A stretch of 64,000 nt of DNA, taken from positions 310,001 to 374,000 of the forward strand of contig NZ_JAEKJT010000003.1 in NCBI RefSeq assembly GCF_017303055.1, read 5' to 3'. This document shows positions 19,901 to 29,011 of this stretch, piece after piece; position 1 is the stretch's first letter, and every line of letters starts with the position of its first letter. Source of the stretch: Halomonas litopenaei. Its GTDB lineage: Bacteria; Pseudomonadota; Gammaproteobacteria; Pseudomonadales; Halomonadaceae. The position numbers and the translations under genes were made by a program. The notes under the pieces were generated by a model that made no database searches, was not told the DNA's origin, and worked only from the letters and a program-made list of their open reading frames with translations.

Positions 19901-19998
19901 CGGCGACACTGCTGACCCTGGTGATTCTGCCCGTGATCTACGCCACCCTGTTCGGCATCTACCCGAACACACCGGCCCGAACCGCCACTGCGGGCTGA
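16927..19998 (+). CDS. RND family efflux permease
   Basis: Inner-membrane proton-driven exporter of 1,023 residues with the usual plan: TM1 at 12-30, two large periplasmic loops (about 35-330 and 560-860) and TM blocks around 335-540 and 865-1010. TM4 reads ALGMLVDNAIVVTEG: one of the two aspartates used for proton relay in AcrB (Asp407/Asp408) is asparagine, as in the VexK/MexK-like branch. Substrate range cannot be predicted. It follows its adaptor gene without a gap. Confidence 0.93.
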   Translation: MIGYFLRNKTISWMITLLLSVGGVVSFLGLGQLEFPDFTIRMALVSTAYPGATPQQVEEEVTLRLEKAIQEIPNLKRVSTVNSAGLSQITVELDTDVQGTALPQYWDLLRRKIGDTQASLPPGAGQSLVVDDFSDVYGLLLNLSGDDYSLYDLKNQADFLQRELRLVDGVKKVVIAGDRPEQVTISLNRERMQALNIPPDALIALLNAQNAVADAGSVRRDGKIISLQPSGEFKSVQALEDLIIGRPDANPVHLGDIATVTRGLTDQPGQLYHADGKPAISIGLSFVSGVNVVKVGEAVDARLAELESRLPLGMELTPVYHQPEVVKEAVSGFVINLMESVGIVIVVLLIFMGVRSGLLMGLILTITILGTLMLMAAHGLQLQKVSLGALIIALGMLVDNAIVVTEGMLIGLGKGKSKLAAAKEVAGQNWLPLLGATAIAITAFAPIGLSPDATGELVGSLFWVLFYSLLLSWVTALTLTPFFFDMFFKDAPADAEQTDSDPYKGLIFVIFGWLVDKGIRFRWLTIATCIGLLVGAFALSSNIKNAFFPDSTTPLFFVDVWMPEGSDILESERIASQLEAQVAKMDEVVHVTSVIGGGAQRFTLTYSPEDRYASYSQLIVETDDLNSRAQRMADIITLLRDEYPQVQYKVQALQVGPSAKASLEARIYGPDPDTLRTLATQVSDVFRADPLVDSIRLSWGNRVEELTPDFLEQQARRVGVTRQALHQALLIHNDGQVAGVYREGSDLIPIVLRDEASQRYGLNDLSSLNVWSAEQQKYVSAGSVMGPLQTRLHDPLIKRRDRQRMLAVYAEPLPLSGETAANILARLQPKIEAIPLPEGYHLGWGGEDETSRDAKEALFKLLPLGILGMFILTMLLFGNLRQSLAIWSIVPLTVIGIVGGLLAFNAPFTFMALLGTLSLVGMVLKNAIVLVEEIKIQMGEHDAPFDAIMAAAISRVRPVSMAAITTMLGMIPLFGDAFFASMAVVIVFGLGAATLLTLVILPVIYATLFGIYPNTPARTATAG

Positions 19999-20044
19999 CC
20001 ACAAGGGTGAGTCCCCAGTGATAACGCGGGGGATAGCGTCAACG

Positions 20045-20084
20045 ACAGGGCCCCGACGGTGCTGCTGCACCGCCGGGGCCCTGT
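20045..20084 (+). terminator. Strong hairpin after the RND operon
   Basis: Stem 20045-20055 with 20074-20084, then one mismatch and five more pairs, loop CTGCTG. No U-run follows, so it may stabilise the mRNA end or act with Rho. It lies 47 bases beyond the pump stop. Confidence 0.55.
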
Positions 20085-20114
20085 GCCGACTGCCGGAGCA
20101 ACGCTCCCTGGACA

Positions 20115-20378
20115 GCGCTCAGTCGAACCGCGGCGGTCTGCCATCCAGGCGAGCACGGCGGTTTAGCTCGCGCTCAGTCAAAGTGCGGCGGTCTGCCATC
20201 CAGGCGAGCACGGCGGCTTAGCTCGCGCTCAGTCAAAGCGCGGCGGTCTGCCATCCAGGCGGGCACGGCGGTTTAGCTCGCGCTCAGTCAAAGCGCGGCG
20301 GTCTGCCACCCAGGCGGGCACGGCGGTTTAGCTCGCGCTCAGTCAAAGCGCGGCGGTCTGCCATCCAGGCGGGCACGG
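20115..20378. repeat. 55-bp tandem repeat, about five copies
   Basis: The word CGCTCAGTC recurs at 20116, 20171, 20226, 20281 and 20336, exactly 55 bases apart, and the whole 55-bp units match except for a few substitutions. The copy at 20336 is the 3' coding end and stop of the crotonase gene (LDGRPPRFD-stop); the other four lie downstream of that stop. Because 55 is not a multiple of three, the copies cannot form one reading frame. The most distal copy is the most diverged. Confidence 0.95.
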
Positions 20379-21142
20379 GTTGCCTCGCGCTGTTCCTGCC
20401 CGGCCAGCAGATTGCGCTGGAGCTCGGCCTCCATCGCCAGACGCCCGCGCTGGTCGAGACCGGGGGCTTCACGCCACAACTTGCGCGCGGCGGCCACCGC
20501 CTTGGGCGAGCGTCGCGCCAGATCGCCCGCCAGTTCAGCCGCGGCATCCCGCGGATCCTCATCCAGGCGCGACGCCAGGCCCAGTACCATGGCTTCATCG
20601 CCGGCAAGATGACGCCCGGTCAGCATCATGTCCTGAAGGATATCGTGGCGCAGCCAGGCGGCGGTTACGCTGACCCCCATGTCCGCCATCAGCCCCCACT
20701 CTATCTCCGGCAACGCCAGGATCGCCTCGGGATGAACAATCCGAATATCTGCCCCCAGCGCCATCTGCAGGCCTGCCCCATAGACATGGCCATGCAGCGC
20801 CGCCACCACCGGTGCGCCCAGCTCGCGCCAGCCCAGCGCCAGACGCTGAGCGGGGTTGATGCCGCGGGCATCCGGGCTCAACAGCCAGGCGATGCGCTCC
20901 GGGGACGCCACGACCGAGGCCACGTCGAGACCAGAGCAGAAGCTTTCGCCCTCACCACTGAGCACCACCGCGCGAACCCCGACACGCTCGGCAAGCCACT
21001 GCTGGGCATCCAGCAGAGCGTCGATCATCGGGGGGTCCATCGCATTGTGACGATCTGGTCGCTCAAGGTGAACGCTGGCCACGTGGTTGGCCAGGGTCAC
21101 GCTCAGGCGATCATGGAAACGGCGCTGGGTGGGAGGCGACAT
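20339..21142 (-). CDS. Crotonase/enoyl-CoA hydratase family protein
   Basis: 267-residue crotonase fold acting on an acyl-CoA thioester. Oxyanion-hole segments are SFCSGLDVAS and HVYGAGLQMALGADIR. The second catalytic glutamate of hydratases is kept in LPEIEWG, but the first (rat Glu144, in GGGCELA) is Gln here, so hydratase activity is doubtful and isomerase or another crotonase reaction is possible. The ATG at 21142 has TGGAG six bases upstream. The last codons and stop belong to the first unit of the 55-bp repeat. Convergent with the RND operon. Confidence 0.85.
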   Translation of the reverse strand: MSPPTQRRFHDRLSVTLANHVASVHLERPDRHNAMDPPMIDALLDAQQWLAERVGVRAVVLSGEGESFCSGLDVASVVASPERIAWLLSPDARGINPAQRLALGWRELGAPVVAALHGHVYGAGLQMALGADIRIVHPEAILALPEIEWGLMADMGVSVTAAWLRHDILQDMMLTGRHLAGDEAMVLGLASRLDEDPRDAAAELAGDLARRSPKAVAAARKLWREAPGLDQRGRLAMEAELQRNLLAGQEQREATRARLDGRPPRFD

Positions 21143-21250
21143 GGGGGCTCCATCTGAAAAAGACCGATATCGGCAGCATCAAACTTGGCACCTGTTGCGT
21201 AGCAGCACAAGCTCAAGCATCAACCTTTCCAGCGAGTCACCATCGCCAGC

Positions 21251-21276
21251 AACGACAACGCCGCCCGAAGGCGGCG
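21251..21276 (-). terminator. Probable purL terminator
   Basis: On the minus strand CGCCGCC-TTCG-GGCGGCG (21276-21259), a stable UUCG tetraloop hairpin, is followed by TTGTCGTTG. It lies about 48 bases after the purL stop. Confidence 0.65.
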
Positions 21277-21323
21277 CTATCACAGGGTCTAGCAGACACG
21301 CTGAGTCCTGAGAGGGACCTGGT

Positions 21324-24300
21324 TCAGCCCAGCCACACCCGCGCATTGCGGAACAACCGCAGCCAGGCGCCATCCTGAGACCACTCTGACGGACGCCAGG
21401 AGTTGGTCACGGCGCGTACCACCCGCTCGGGGTGCGGCATCATGATGGTGACGCGGCCATCCGGTGTCGTCAGTCCGGTGATGCCGGATGGCGACCCATT
21501 CGGGTTGGCCGGGTAGCGCGTTGTGCACTGGCCGTAGTTATCGGTATAGCGCAATGCCACCTGCCCCGAGCCCTGCATGCTGCGCAGGTGGGCGCTATCG
21601 CGGAACTCGGCACGCCCCTCACCATGGGCCACGGCGATAGGCAGTCGCGATCCTTCCATCCCGGCCAGCAGGATCGACGGTGTCTTTTCCACCTGAACCA
21701 TGGCCACACGGGCCTCGAACTGCTCCGACTCATTGCGCACGAAGCGCGGCCAGCTCTCGGCACCGGGAATCAGTTCCTTGAGCTGCGACAGCATCTGACA
21801 GCCATTGCAGACGCCCAGCGAGAAGCTGTCCTCACGGGCAAAGAAGGCGGCAAACTGCTCGCGAGCGCGCTCGTTGAACAGCACCGACTTGGCCCAGCCA
21901 CCGCCCGCGCCGAGTACGTCGCCGTAGGAGAAGCCACCGCAGGCGGCCAGCCCTTTGAACTCGTCCAGACCCACGCGCCCTTCCAGCAGGTCGCTCATGT
22001 GCACATCGACGGCCTCGAAACCGGCCTTGTCGAAGGCCCAGGCCATCTCCAGATGCCCGTTCACGCCCTGCTCACGCAGGATGGCCGCACGGGGGCGCGC
22101 CAGATTGACGAAGGGCGCCGTAATGTCCTCGTCCACATCAAAGGTAGGCGTGGCGCTCAGCCCGGGATCACGGGTATCCAGCAGGTTGTCGAACTCGTTC
22201 TTGGCGCACTCGGGGTTATCACGCAGCGCCTGCAGACGATAGCTGGTCTCGGACCAGGTACGCTGAGTCAGCTGGCGCGTGGTCTCGAGCAGCGGCTCCT
22301 CGAACAGTGTCACGCGGATCTGGTCGTCGTAGCGAGGACGGGCGATGACGCCGCAGGTTTCGATCCCCGCCGCCGCGAACTGCGCCAGCACCTCTTCGGT
22401 GTGCTCACGGCTCACCTGGATGACGGCGCCCAGCTCTTCACTGAACAGGGCATTGACCGCCTCGGACGCTTCATCGATCAACCAGTCCAGCTTGATCTCG
22501 AGACCGGCGCGGCTGGCAAAGGCCATTTCCAGCAGGGTGACGATCAGGCCACCGTCGCTGCGGTCATGGTAGGCCAACAGGCGGCCATCGGCATTGAGCC
22601 CCTGGATCACGCTGAAGAACGCCTTGAGGTCCTCGGCATCGTCCAGGTCAGGACATTCGTTGCCCACCTGGCCATAGACCTGAGCCAGTGCAGAGCCACC
22701 GAGACGGTTGAGACCAGCGCCCAGGTCGATCAGCAGCAGGTCGCTCTCGTCCTGATCCAGGCGAATCTGCGGCGTCAGCGTCTTCATCGCGTCGGTCACC
22801 GGGGCAAACCCGGTGATCGCCAGGGTCAGCGGCGAGGTGACGGCCTTCTGCTCGCCATCCTGCTCCCAGGCCGTGCGCATGGACATCGAATCCTTGCCGA
22901 CCGGTACCGCAATACCCAGCGCCGGGCACAGCTCCATGCCTACGGCGTGCACGGCGTCGAACAATGCCTGGTTCTCACCGACGTGGTCGGCAGCACTCAT
23001 CCAGTTGGCGGACATCTTGATATCGCCCAGCTTGGCGATGGGGGCCGCCGCCAGGTTGGTGATGGACTCGGCTACCGCCAGTCGCGCGCTGGCCGCAGGG
23101 TTGATCAAGGCCACCGGCGAACGCTCGCCCATGGCCATGGCTTCACCGGCATGGGTATCAAAGCTGGCGGTGGTCACGGCCACATCGGCCACCGGCACCT
23201 GCCACGGACCCACCATCTGGTCGCGCGCCACCTGTCCGGTGATGGAGCGATCGCCGATCGTGATCAGGAAGCTCTTGGACGCCACCGTCGGCAGTCGCAG
23301 CACTCGGTCCAGGGCTTCGCGTAGGTCCAGGTTATCGAGCATGACGCCCGGTAGCTCGAGGCTATTGCGCTCGAATTCCCGCTGCATTTTCGGCGGTTTG
23401 CCGAACAGCACGCTCATGGGCAGATCAACCGGGCGCGTATCGAAGTGGCCATCCACCACGGCCAGATGATGCTCGGCAGTCGCTTCACCGACCACCGCGT
23501 AGGGGCAGCGTTCGCGCTTGCACAGGGCGTCGAAGGTCTCGAGATCTTCGGGGGCCACCGCCAGCACGTAGCGCTCCTGGGCCTCGTTGCACCAGATTTC
23601 CAGCGGGCTCATGCCCGGCTCGGCGTTGGGCACTTCGCGCAGGCTGAACAGTCCACCACGGTCGCCATCCTTGACCAGCTCCGGCAAGGCATTGGACAGT
23701 CCACCGGCGCCCACGTCGTGAATGAAGCAGATGGGGTTGTCTTGACCCAGGGCCCAACAGCGGTCGATGACCTCCTGGGCACGTCGCTCGATCTCGGGGT
23801 TGTCGCGCTGGACCGAAGCGAAGTCGAGATCAAAGCTGGATGAGCCCGAGGCCATGGAAGAGGCCGCGCCGCCGCCCAGCCCGATCAGCATGGCCGGGCC
23901 GCCCATCACGATCAGCTTGCCGCCCACCGGGATCTCGCCCTTGGCAACGTGTTCATCACGAATGTTGCCGTAACCGCCAGCGATCATGATCGGCTTGTGG
24001 TAGCCACGACGCTCGATACCGCCGGCGCCCAGGGCGTCCTGCTCGTAGGTACGGAAGTAGCCCGTAAGGTTGGGACGCCCAAATTCGTTATTGAAGGCGG
24101 CGCCACCGATGGGGCCCTCAAGCATGATGTCCAGCGCGGTGACGATCCGCTCGGGCTTGCCGTAGTCGAAGGCTTCCCAGGGCTGCACGAACTCGGGAAT
24201 GCGCAGGTTGGACACGGTAAAACCGGTCAGGCCCGCCTTGGGCTTGCCGCCGATGCCGGTGGCGCCTTCATCGCGAATCTCGCCGCCAGCACCGGTCGCG

Positions 24301-25241
24301 GCGCCCGGATGCGGGGCGATGGCGGTGGGGTGGTTATGAGTCTCGACCTTGGTCAGGATGTGGATCGGCTCCACCTTGCCGCCATAGCTGGCACGCTCTC
24401 CGGCCTTGCCGGTCAGCGGCGTGGGATAGAAACGTCGCGCCTCGCTGCCCTGGATGACGGCAGCATTGTCGCTGTAGGCGGACAAGATCCCCTCAGGCGA
24501 GGCCTGATAGGTGTTCTTGATCATCTTGAACAGCGAGTGGCTCTGGGCCTCACCGTCGATCAGCCAGTCGGCGTTGAAGATCTTGTGACGGCAGTGCTCT
24601 GAGTTGGCCTGGGCGAACATCATCAGCTCGACGTCGCTGGGGTTACGCCCCAACTCGACAAAGGCGTCGACCAGATAGTCGATCTCGTCCTCGGCCAGGG
24701 CCAGGCCGAGCTCGCGATTGGCGGTTTCCAGCGCGCTGCGGCCGCCTTCAAGAACGTCGACCTGGCCGAGCGGAGCCGGCTCGTGGTGGGCGAACAGGGT
24801 CGCCGCGTCGGCGCTATCATGCAGCACGGTTTCGGTCATGCGATCGTGCAGGCCAGCGACGATGGCATCAAAGTGTGCTTGCTTGAGCTCACCGCGGACG
24901 CTCAAGCGGTAGCGAATACCGCGCTCCAGACGTTTGATCTGGGTCAAGCCACAGTTACGAGCAATGTCGGTGGCCTTGGACGACCACGGGGACTGGGTGC
25001 CAACCCGCGGCACCACCAACAGCGTCAGGCCTTCCACGTCGGATTCCTGTTGCGCCGGACCGTAGTCGAGCAACCGTGACAGCAGGGCCTGCTCGTCAGC
25101 GTTGAGCTCCTCCCCCACATCGGCAAAGTGCACGTACTCGGCGTGCAGTGCCTCGATCTCGGGGACGGATGCACGCAGTTGAGCCAGCAGCTTGGCGTGA
25201 CGGAAGTTGGACAGGGCGGGCGCTCCGCGCAGTTCGAGCAT
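21324..25241 (-). CDS. purL: Phosphoribosylformylglycinamidine synthase (single-chain)
   Basis: Converts FGAR to FGAM with glutamine and ATP in purine synthesis. At 1,305 residues it is the long single-chain form (E. coli 1,295): linker domain, two AIRS-like halves, and a C-terminal class I glutamine amidotransferase with nucleophile GVCNGCQML and [10 protein letters not shown] near the end. The start at 25241 ([14 protein letters not shown]) matches E. coli; AGAGG precedes it. The frame extends 46 codons upstream without family likeness. Divergent from mltF, as in E. coli and Pseudomonas. Confidence 0.97.
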   Translation of the reverse strand: MLELRGAPALSNFRHAKLLAQLRASVPEIEALHAEYVHFADVGEELNADEQALLSRLLDYGPAQQESDVEGLTLLVVPRVGTQSPWSSKATDIARNCGLTQIKRLERGIRYRLSVRGELKQAHFDAIVAGLHDRMTETVLHDSADAATLFAHHEPAPLGQVDVLEGGRSALETANRELGLALAEDEIDYLVDAFVELGRNPSDVELMMFAQANSEHCRHKIFNADWLIDGEAQSHSLFKMIKNTYQASPEGILSAYSDNAAVIQGSEARRFYPTPLTGKAGERASYGGKVEPIHILTKVETHNHPTAIAPHPGAATGAGGEIRDEGATGIGGKPKAGLTGFTVSNLRIPEFVQPWEAFDYGKPERIVTALDIMLEGPIGGAAFNNEFGRPNLTGYFRTYEQDALGAGGIERRGYHKPIMIAGGYGNIRDEHVAKGEIPVGGKLIVMGGPAMLIGLGGGAASSMASGSSSFDLDFASVQRDNPEIERRAQEVIDRCWALGQDNPICFIHDVGAGGLSNALPELVKDGDRGGLFSLREVPNAEPGMSPLEIWCNEAQERYVLAVAPEDLETFDALCKRERCPYAVVGEATAEHHLAVVDGHFDTRPVDLPMSVLFGKPPKMQREFERNSLELPGVMLDNLDLREALDRVLRLPTVASKSFLITIGDRSITGQVARDQMVGPWQVPVADVAVTTASFDTHAGEAMAMGERSPVALINPAASARLAVAESITNLAAAPIAKLGDIKMSANWMSAADHVGENQALFDAVHAVGMELCPALGIAVPVGKDSMSMRTAWEQDGEQKAVTSPLTLAITGFAPVTDAMKTLTPQIRLDQDESDLLLIDLGAGLNRLGGSALAQVYGQVGNECPDLDDAEDLKAFFSVIQGLNADGRLLAYHDRSDGGLIVTLLEMAFASRAGLEIKLDWLIDEASEAVNALFSEELGAVIQVSREHTEEVLAQFAAAGIETCGVIARPRYDDQIRVTLFEEPLLETTRQLTQRTWSETSYRLQALRDNPECAKNEFDNLLDTRDPGLSATPTFDVDEDITAPFVNLARPRAAILREQGVNGHLEMAWAFDKAGFEAVDVHMSDLLEGRVGLDEFKGLAACGGFSYGDVLGAGGGWAKSVLFNERAREQFAAFFAREDSFSLGVCNGCQMLSQLKELIPGAESWPRFVRNESEQFEARVAMVQVEKTPSILLAGMEGSRLPIAVAHGEGRAEFRDSAHLRSMQGSGQVALRYTDNYGQCTTRYPANPNGSPSGITGLTTPDGRVTIMMPHPERVVRAVTNSWRPSEWSQDGAWLRLFRNARVWLG

Positions 25242-25397
25242 ATCCAGGAGCCTCTGAAGGTCAGCGATAAAAGAAGGGGCCGCGGCGGGCGAGACGGCAT
25301 ATGATACTGGAAACCGGCGGGTGCGAGAAATCGTCGCGGATGACAGTTTCGCAGGGGCTGGGTAAGGTGGGCGCTCCACGGCCAGCGATGTCTTAAG

Positions 25398-26855
25398 ATG
25401 AAGGACGGTTTACGTCACGCGCGACACCTGCGCACCCTTGTCACCATCGGCCTGGGCCTGGTTCTCGCATGCTGGCCCAGACCGCCCGTGCCCCCCTCCG
25501 ACGTCACGCTGCAGCGAGTGCTGGAGCGCGACTTCATCACGGTGCACACCCGCAACACCCCCTTCACTTACTACGAGGGACGCCAAGGGCCCACAGGGTT
25601 CGAGTACGAGTTGATGCGGCGTTTCGCTGATCGCCTCGGGGTCAGCCTGAACCTCAGCGATGATCACCACGTGCAAAGCGTGCTCGACGCGGTGCGTGAT
25701 CAGGGAGACCTGGGCGCCGCCGCGCTGCCGCTGGACCCGCTGGCACCGGGGCTGATGTTCTCGCGTCCGATTCTGTCGATGCAGCCCATGGTCGTCTACC
25801 GGCGTGACCTGCCACCGCCAGACGAGCTTGATGATCTGCTCGAACTGAACATCGGCATCGCCAAGGGCACCGGTATCAGTCGCGTCATGCACGAGCTGCA
25901 GCAGCGTCGTCCACAGCTCAGCTGGAAGGAGGCGGAGGACCTGGAAATCGCCGCCCTGCTGCGCCGAGTCGAAGATGGCGATCTGGACGCTGCGGTGGTC
26001 TATGCCCACCAGTTCCGGCTCAACCGACTGTTCTTCCCTGAGGTGGAAGATGGCTTCGATGTCGGCCAGCCGGTCACCATGGCCTGGGCCTTTGCCTCCC
26101 TGGACGGTCTGGCCCTGGTCGAACAGGCCAACGCCTTTCTGGAGGATCTGCAGGACAGCGGTGAGCTGGACCTTCTTGTCAGCCGCTACTTCGGCCACGA
26201 TGATTATCTCGAGTATGTCGGTGCCCGGGTCTTCATCCACCACGTCAACCAGCGCCTGCCCCGCTACGATGAACTGTTCAAGCAGGCGGCAAGAGAGCAG
26301 CACTTTGACTGGAAGCTGCTGGCCGCTGTGGGGTATCAGGAGTCCCATTGGGACCCGGAAGCGACGTCACCCACCGGCGTCCGCGGCCTGATGATGTTGA
26401 CCAATGCCACCGCCGAGGAAGTCGGCGTGGCCAATCGCCTGGACGCGGCCCAAAGCATCGAGGGAGGCGCCCGCTACTTGCGCAGCATCGAGGAACGTCT
26501 GCCTGACTCGATACGCGGCGACGACAGACTCTACATGGCCCTGGCGGCCTACAACGTCGGCCTCGGGCACCTCTACGACGCCCGTGATATTGCCCGGATG
26601 CGGGGTGGCAACCCGGACCACTGGCGAGATGTACGCGACGCGTTACCGCTGCTGCAGGAAAGCCAATGGCACAGCAAGACCCGCCATGGCTACGCCCGGG
26701 GTGGCGAACCGGTGATCTATGTGCAGAATATCCGCCGCTATCTTGAGATCCTCGATTACGTCGACCGCAGCCAACAGCAATTTCACAAGCTGAATGCGCG
26801 CTTGCCGGACCAGGCGGATTCCGAGATCTTTGAACTCGTTCCGCCGATGCCATAG
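25398..26855 (+). CDS. mltF: Membrane-bound lytic transglycosylase MltF
   Basis: Outer-membrane lipoprotein that cleaves peptidoglycan. 485 residues: signal ending LVLAC (Cys25), a periplasmic solute-binding-like (SBP_bac_3) module at about 35-270 that is regulatory in MltF, and an SLT catalytic domain at about 290-460. Catalytic Glu315 is in [22 protein letters not shown] at 25398. The stop is 13 bases before the next gene, a diguanylate cyclase, so both may be co-transcribed. Its position beside purL is conserved. Confidence 0.93.
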   Translation: MKDGLRHARHLRTLVTIGLGLVLACWPRPPVPPSDVTLQRVLERDFITVHTRNTPFTYYEGRQGPTGFEYELMRRFADRLGVSLNLSDDHHVQSVLDAVRDQGDLGAAALPLDPLAPGLMFSRPILSMQPMVVYRRDLPPPDELDDLLELNIGIAKGTGISRVMHELQQRRPQLSWKEAEDLEIAALLRRVEDGDLDAAVVYAHQFRLNRLFFPEVEDGFDVGQPVTMAWAFASLDGLALVEQANAFLEDLQDSGELDLLVSRYFGHDDYLEYVGARVFIHHVNQRLPRYDELFKQAAREQHFDWKLLAAVGYQESHWDPEATSPTGVRGLMMLTNATAEEVGVANRLDAAQSIEGGARYLRSIEERLPDSIRGDDRLYMALAAYNVGLGHLYDARDIARMRGGNPDHWRDVRDALPLLQESQWHSKTRHGYARGGEPVIYVQNIRRYLEILDYVDRSQQQFHKLNARLPDQADSEIFELVPPMP

Positions 26856-26868
26856 GACACCCCTGCCA

Positions 26869-28830
26869 ATGTCGCGAATCGCCCTGGTCCTCACCCTGCT
26901 GGTTGCTGTGCTGGCAGCGACGGGCCTGATCATCAAGCCAGTGATGATCCAAGACCAGAGCTACATCGCCAGTTGGTCGCTATTGCTCGCGGTGAGCCTG
27001 GGGCAAGCCGCCTGGTACTGGCGGGGGGTGCGTCTGTCTGCTGTCTGTCTGGCGCCGGTGCTCGCCGTGCTGCTGTTGGGCCTGGCCAGCTACCTGCTGC
27101 CCGAGGGACTGATTCCTTACGCCACGCTCGAGCACTGGGCCGCGCGCCTGCCCGGCGTCAGCGGTATCGACAGCCTGCGTCCTCCGTTGATCGAGCTGTT
27201 CGTTCTGCTGGCGCTGGCCGGAGGAGTGCTCGGACGCACACGTGCCAGCCTCGCCACGCCCCTGCTCCAGTCACTGTCACTGCTGTTGCTGATCACCGAG
27301 CTGTGGCTCGTGCTCAACGGCCACACCGACTCCCCGCAGAATCTTGCGGGCACCCCCGCCAGCATGGCGCTGATGACGCTGCTTCTTGGCGCCCAGTTCA
27401 GCGGCGTCGTCGCCGGCTGGCGCCATACCCGTCCCAGCATTCTGCGCAGTCTGTTACCGTCCCTGGCACTGGTCTTGGTGACCATACTGGTGTGGCACCA
27501 GCAACGGCTGTACGAAGATCGCCGCCTGCAGGCCCAGATGCAGGAAGAGACGGATCGACTGTCGGAGCAACTGAGCAACGAGGTGACGGCTCACCTTGAA
27601 GCGGTACGTCGCTTTGCCAGTTTCTGGAGCCTGCTCGACGTGCAACCTACCGCGACACAATGGCAGCGCCAGGCAGAACGTTACCATCGCGATTTTGCCT
27701 ACTTCCTCAACATTGCCTACGTCGAACCCGACGGCACGATTCGCTACGTCTACCCCCGGGACGACGCCAATCTCGCCATCGTCGGGATCAATGCGCTGGA
27801 CGTTAACCGCCCCTATATCGACGCCTTATCACGGGCGCTGCGCGAGGGCGAGGAGGGGCACACCGGCGTCGTGCCCTTGCTGCAAGGAATGCCGGGCATG
27901 ATCTACTATCTTCCCATCATCAGTGACCGCACCCAGCAGGTCACCGGGGCAGCCGCCATGGTGCTCAGCCTGCCGGTGCTGGCCGATCAGCTGTACGCCG
28001 CAACGCGCCTGAACCGCGAGCATAACCACATGCGCCTGGCCGTTGCCGATAATGTGATCCGCGACTGGCCCACAGCAGAGACACCCGGCCCCTGGACCCA
28101 CGACAGCGTCATCGCCTTGGGACGTCACGAACTGGTGGTGTCACTCAGCGCCTCCTCGGCGTACCTGCTGGCCCAGCAGTCACGCCAGCCGGCCGCCAGT
28201 CTCAGCATTGGCTTGTTGCTGGCCTACTTGCTGTACATGGTGGTCTTCGGCCACCACCGCATGTCCGCGCAGCACACCAGCATGTTCCGCTCCAACGAGG
28301 AATTGCGTCGGGAAGTGCGCCACCGAACCCAGCTTCAGCGAGAGGTGGAATGGCTCGCCGGCCACGATGAGTTGACCCTGTTGCCGAACCGACGGCTGTT
28401 TCTCACCACCCTGCAGCGTGAACGACAGCAGCGTCCCTTGGCGGTCCTGCTGTGTGATATCGATCACTTCAAGAGCATCAACGACCAGCTGGGCCATCAG
28501 GCCGGTGATGAGGCCCTGCGCCGCTTCGCCAGAGTCGGGGCCCTGGCGATACCGGCAGATGCCGTGCTGGCACGCTACGGAGGTGAGGAGTTCGTGGTTC
28601 TACTGGTCGGGGATGATGCCGACAACGCCCTGGAAATCGCCGAGACTCTACGCCAGGCGGTGATGCATAGCGGCATAGAGCATGCCGATGGTCGCCCCAT
28701 GACGGTCAGCGTTGGCGTCGCGACCCACGACGAACAGACTCTGGTTCCCGAAGATCTGCTGCATCGCGCCGACGTCGCGCTCTATCGTGCCAAGCGTAAT
28801 GGGCGCAATCGCACTGAGACCGACGCCTAA
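26869..28830 (+). CDS. Membrane diguanylate cyclase (paralogue A)
   Basis: Makes c-di-GMP. 653 residues: about seven hydrophobic helices in the first 210 residues, a periplasmic sensor-like segment (about 220-430) with YVEPDGTIRYVYP reminiscent of dCache/CHASE folds, a final helix near 440-465, and a GGDEF domain with GGEEF at 571-575. The RxxD inhibitory site expected five residues earlier is absent (ADAVLARY precedes), so product inhibition through it is not expected. The ATG at 26869 lies after AGGA. It is paralogous to the next gene: both share SLGQxAWY, YLLP and RTRASL in the same order. Ligand unknown. Confidence 0.9.
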   Translation: MSRIALVLTLLVAVLAATGLIIKPVMIQDQSYIASWSLLLAVSLGQAAWYWRGVRLSAVCLAPVLAVLLLGLASYLLPEGLIPYATLEHWAARLPGVSGIDSLRPPLIELFVLLALAGGVLGRTRASLATPLLQSLSLLLLITELWLVLNGHTDSPQNLAGTPASMALMTLLLGAQFSGVVAGWRHTRPSILRSLLPSLALVLVTILVWHQQRLYEDRRLQAQMQEETDRLSEQLSNEVTAHLEAVRRFASFWSLLDVQPTATQWQRQAERYHRDFAYFLNIAYVEPDGTIRYVYPRDDANLAIVGINALDVNRPYIDALSRALREGEEGHTGVVPLLQGMPGMIYYLPIISDRTQQVTGAAAMVLSLPVLADQLYAATRLNREHNHMRLAVADNVIRDWPTAETPGPWTHDSVIALGRHELVVSLSASSAYLLAQQSRQPAASLSIGLLLAYLLYMVVFGHHRMSAQHTSMFRSNEELRREVRHRTQLQREVEWLAGHDELTLLPNRRLFLTTLQRERQQRPLAVLLCDIDHFKSINDQLGHQAGDEALRRFARVGALAIPADAVLARYGGEEFVVLLVGDDADNALEIAETLRQAVMHSGIEHADGRPMTVSVGVATHDEQTLVPEDLLHRADVALYRAKRNGRNRTETDA

Positions 28831-28831
28831 C

Positions 28832-28845
28832 TTGACAAGGATCAA
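28832..28845. promoter_or_regulatory. Anr/FNR-like box upstream of cyclase paralogue B
   Basis: TTGACAAGGATCAA fits the FNR/Anr consensus TTGAT-N4-ATCAA with one mismatch, and TTGAC half-sites are common for Anr. It lies just after the first cyclase stop and 167 bases before the second start. Binding is inference. Confidence 0.5.
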
Positions 28846-29011
28846 GCCACCGCCAAGTAAACGAGGGTTATGGAGGCACGAAGACATTAGGTTGCTTACC
28901 ATTGGCGCATGACCGCTGAAATTTGCCGATACGAGCACACCAGCCGATACGGGAAGGTTCAGCGACCCGCACTGACAAACAGCATCTGACATGTCTTCCC
29001 GGAGCCACATC

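Noticed and set aside
20115..20378. 55-bp repeats considered as a CRISPR array or integron sites
   Set aside because: No spacer/repeat alternation, and the unit is plainly the 3' end of the adjacent gene.
21432..23324. 630-codon frame antisense to purL
   Set aside because: Shadow frame opposite purL codon positions; no start signal or recognisable domain.
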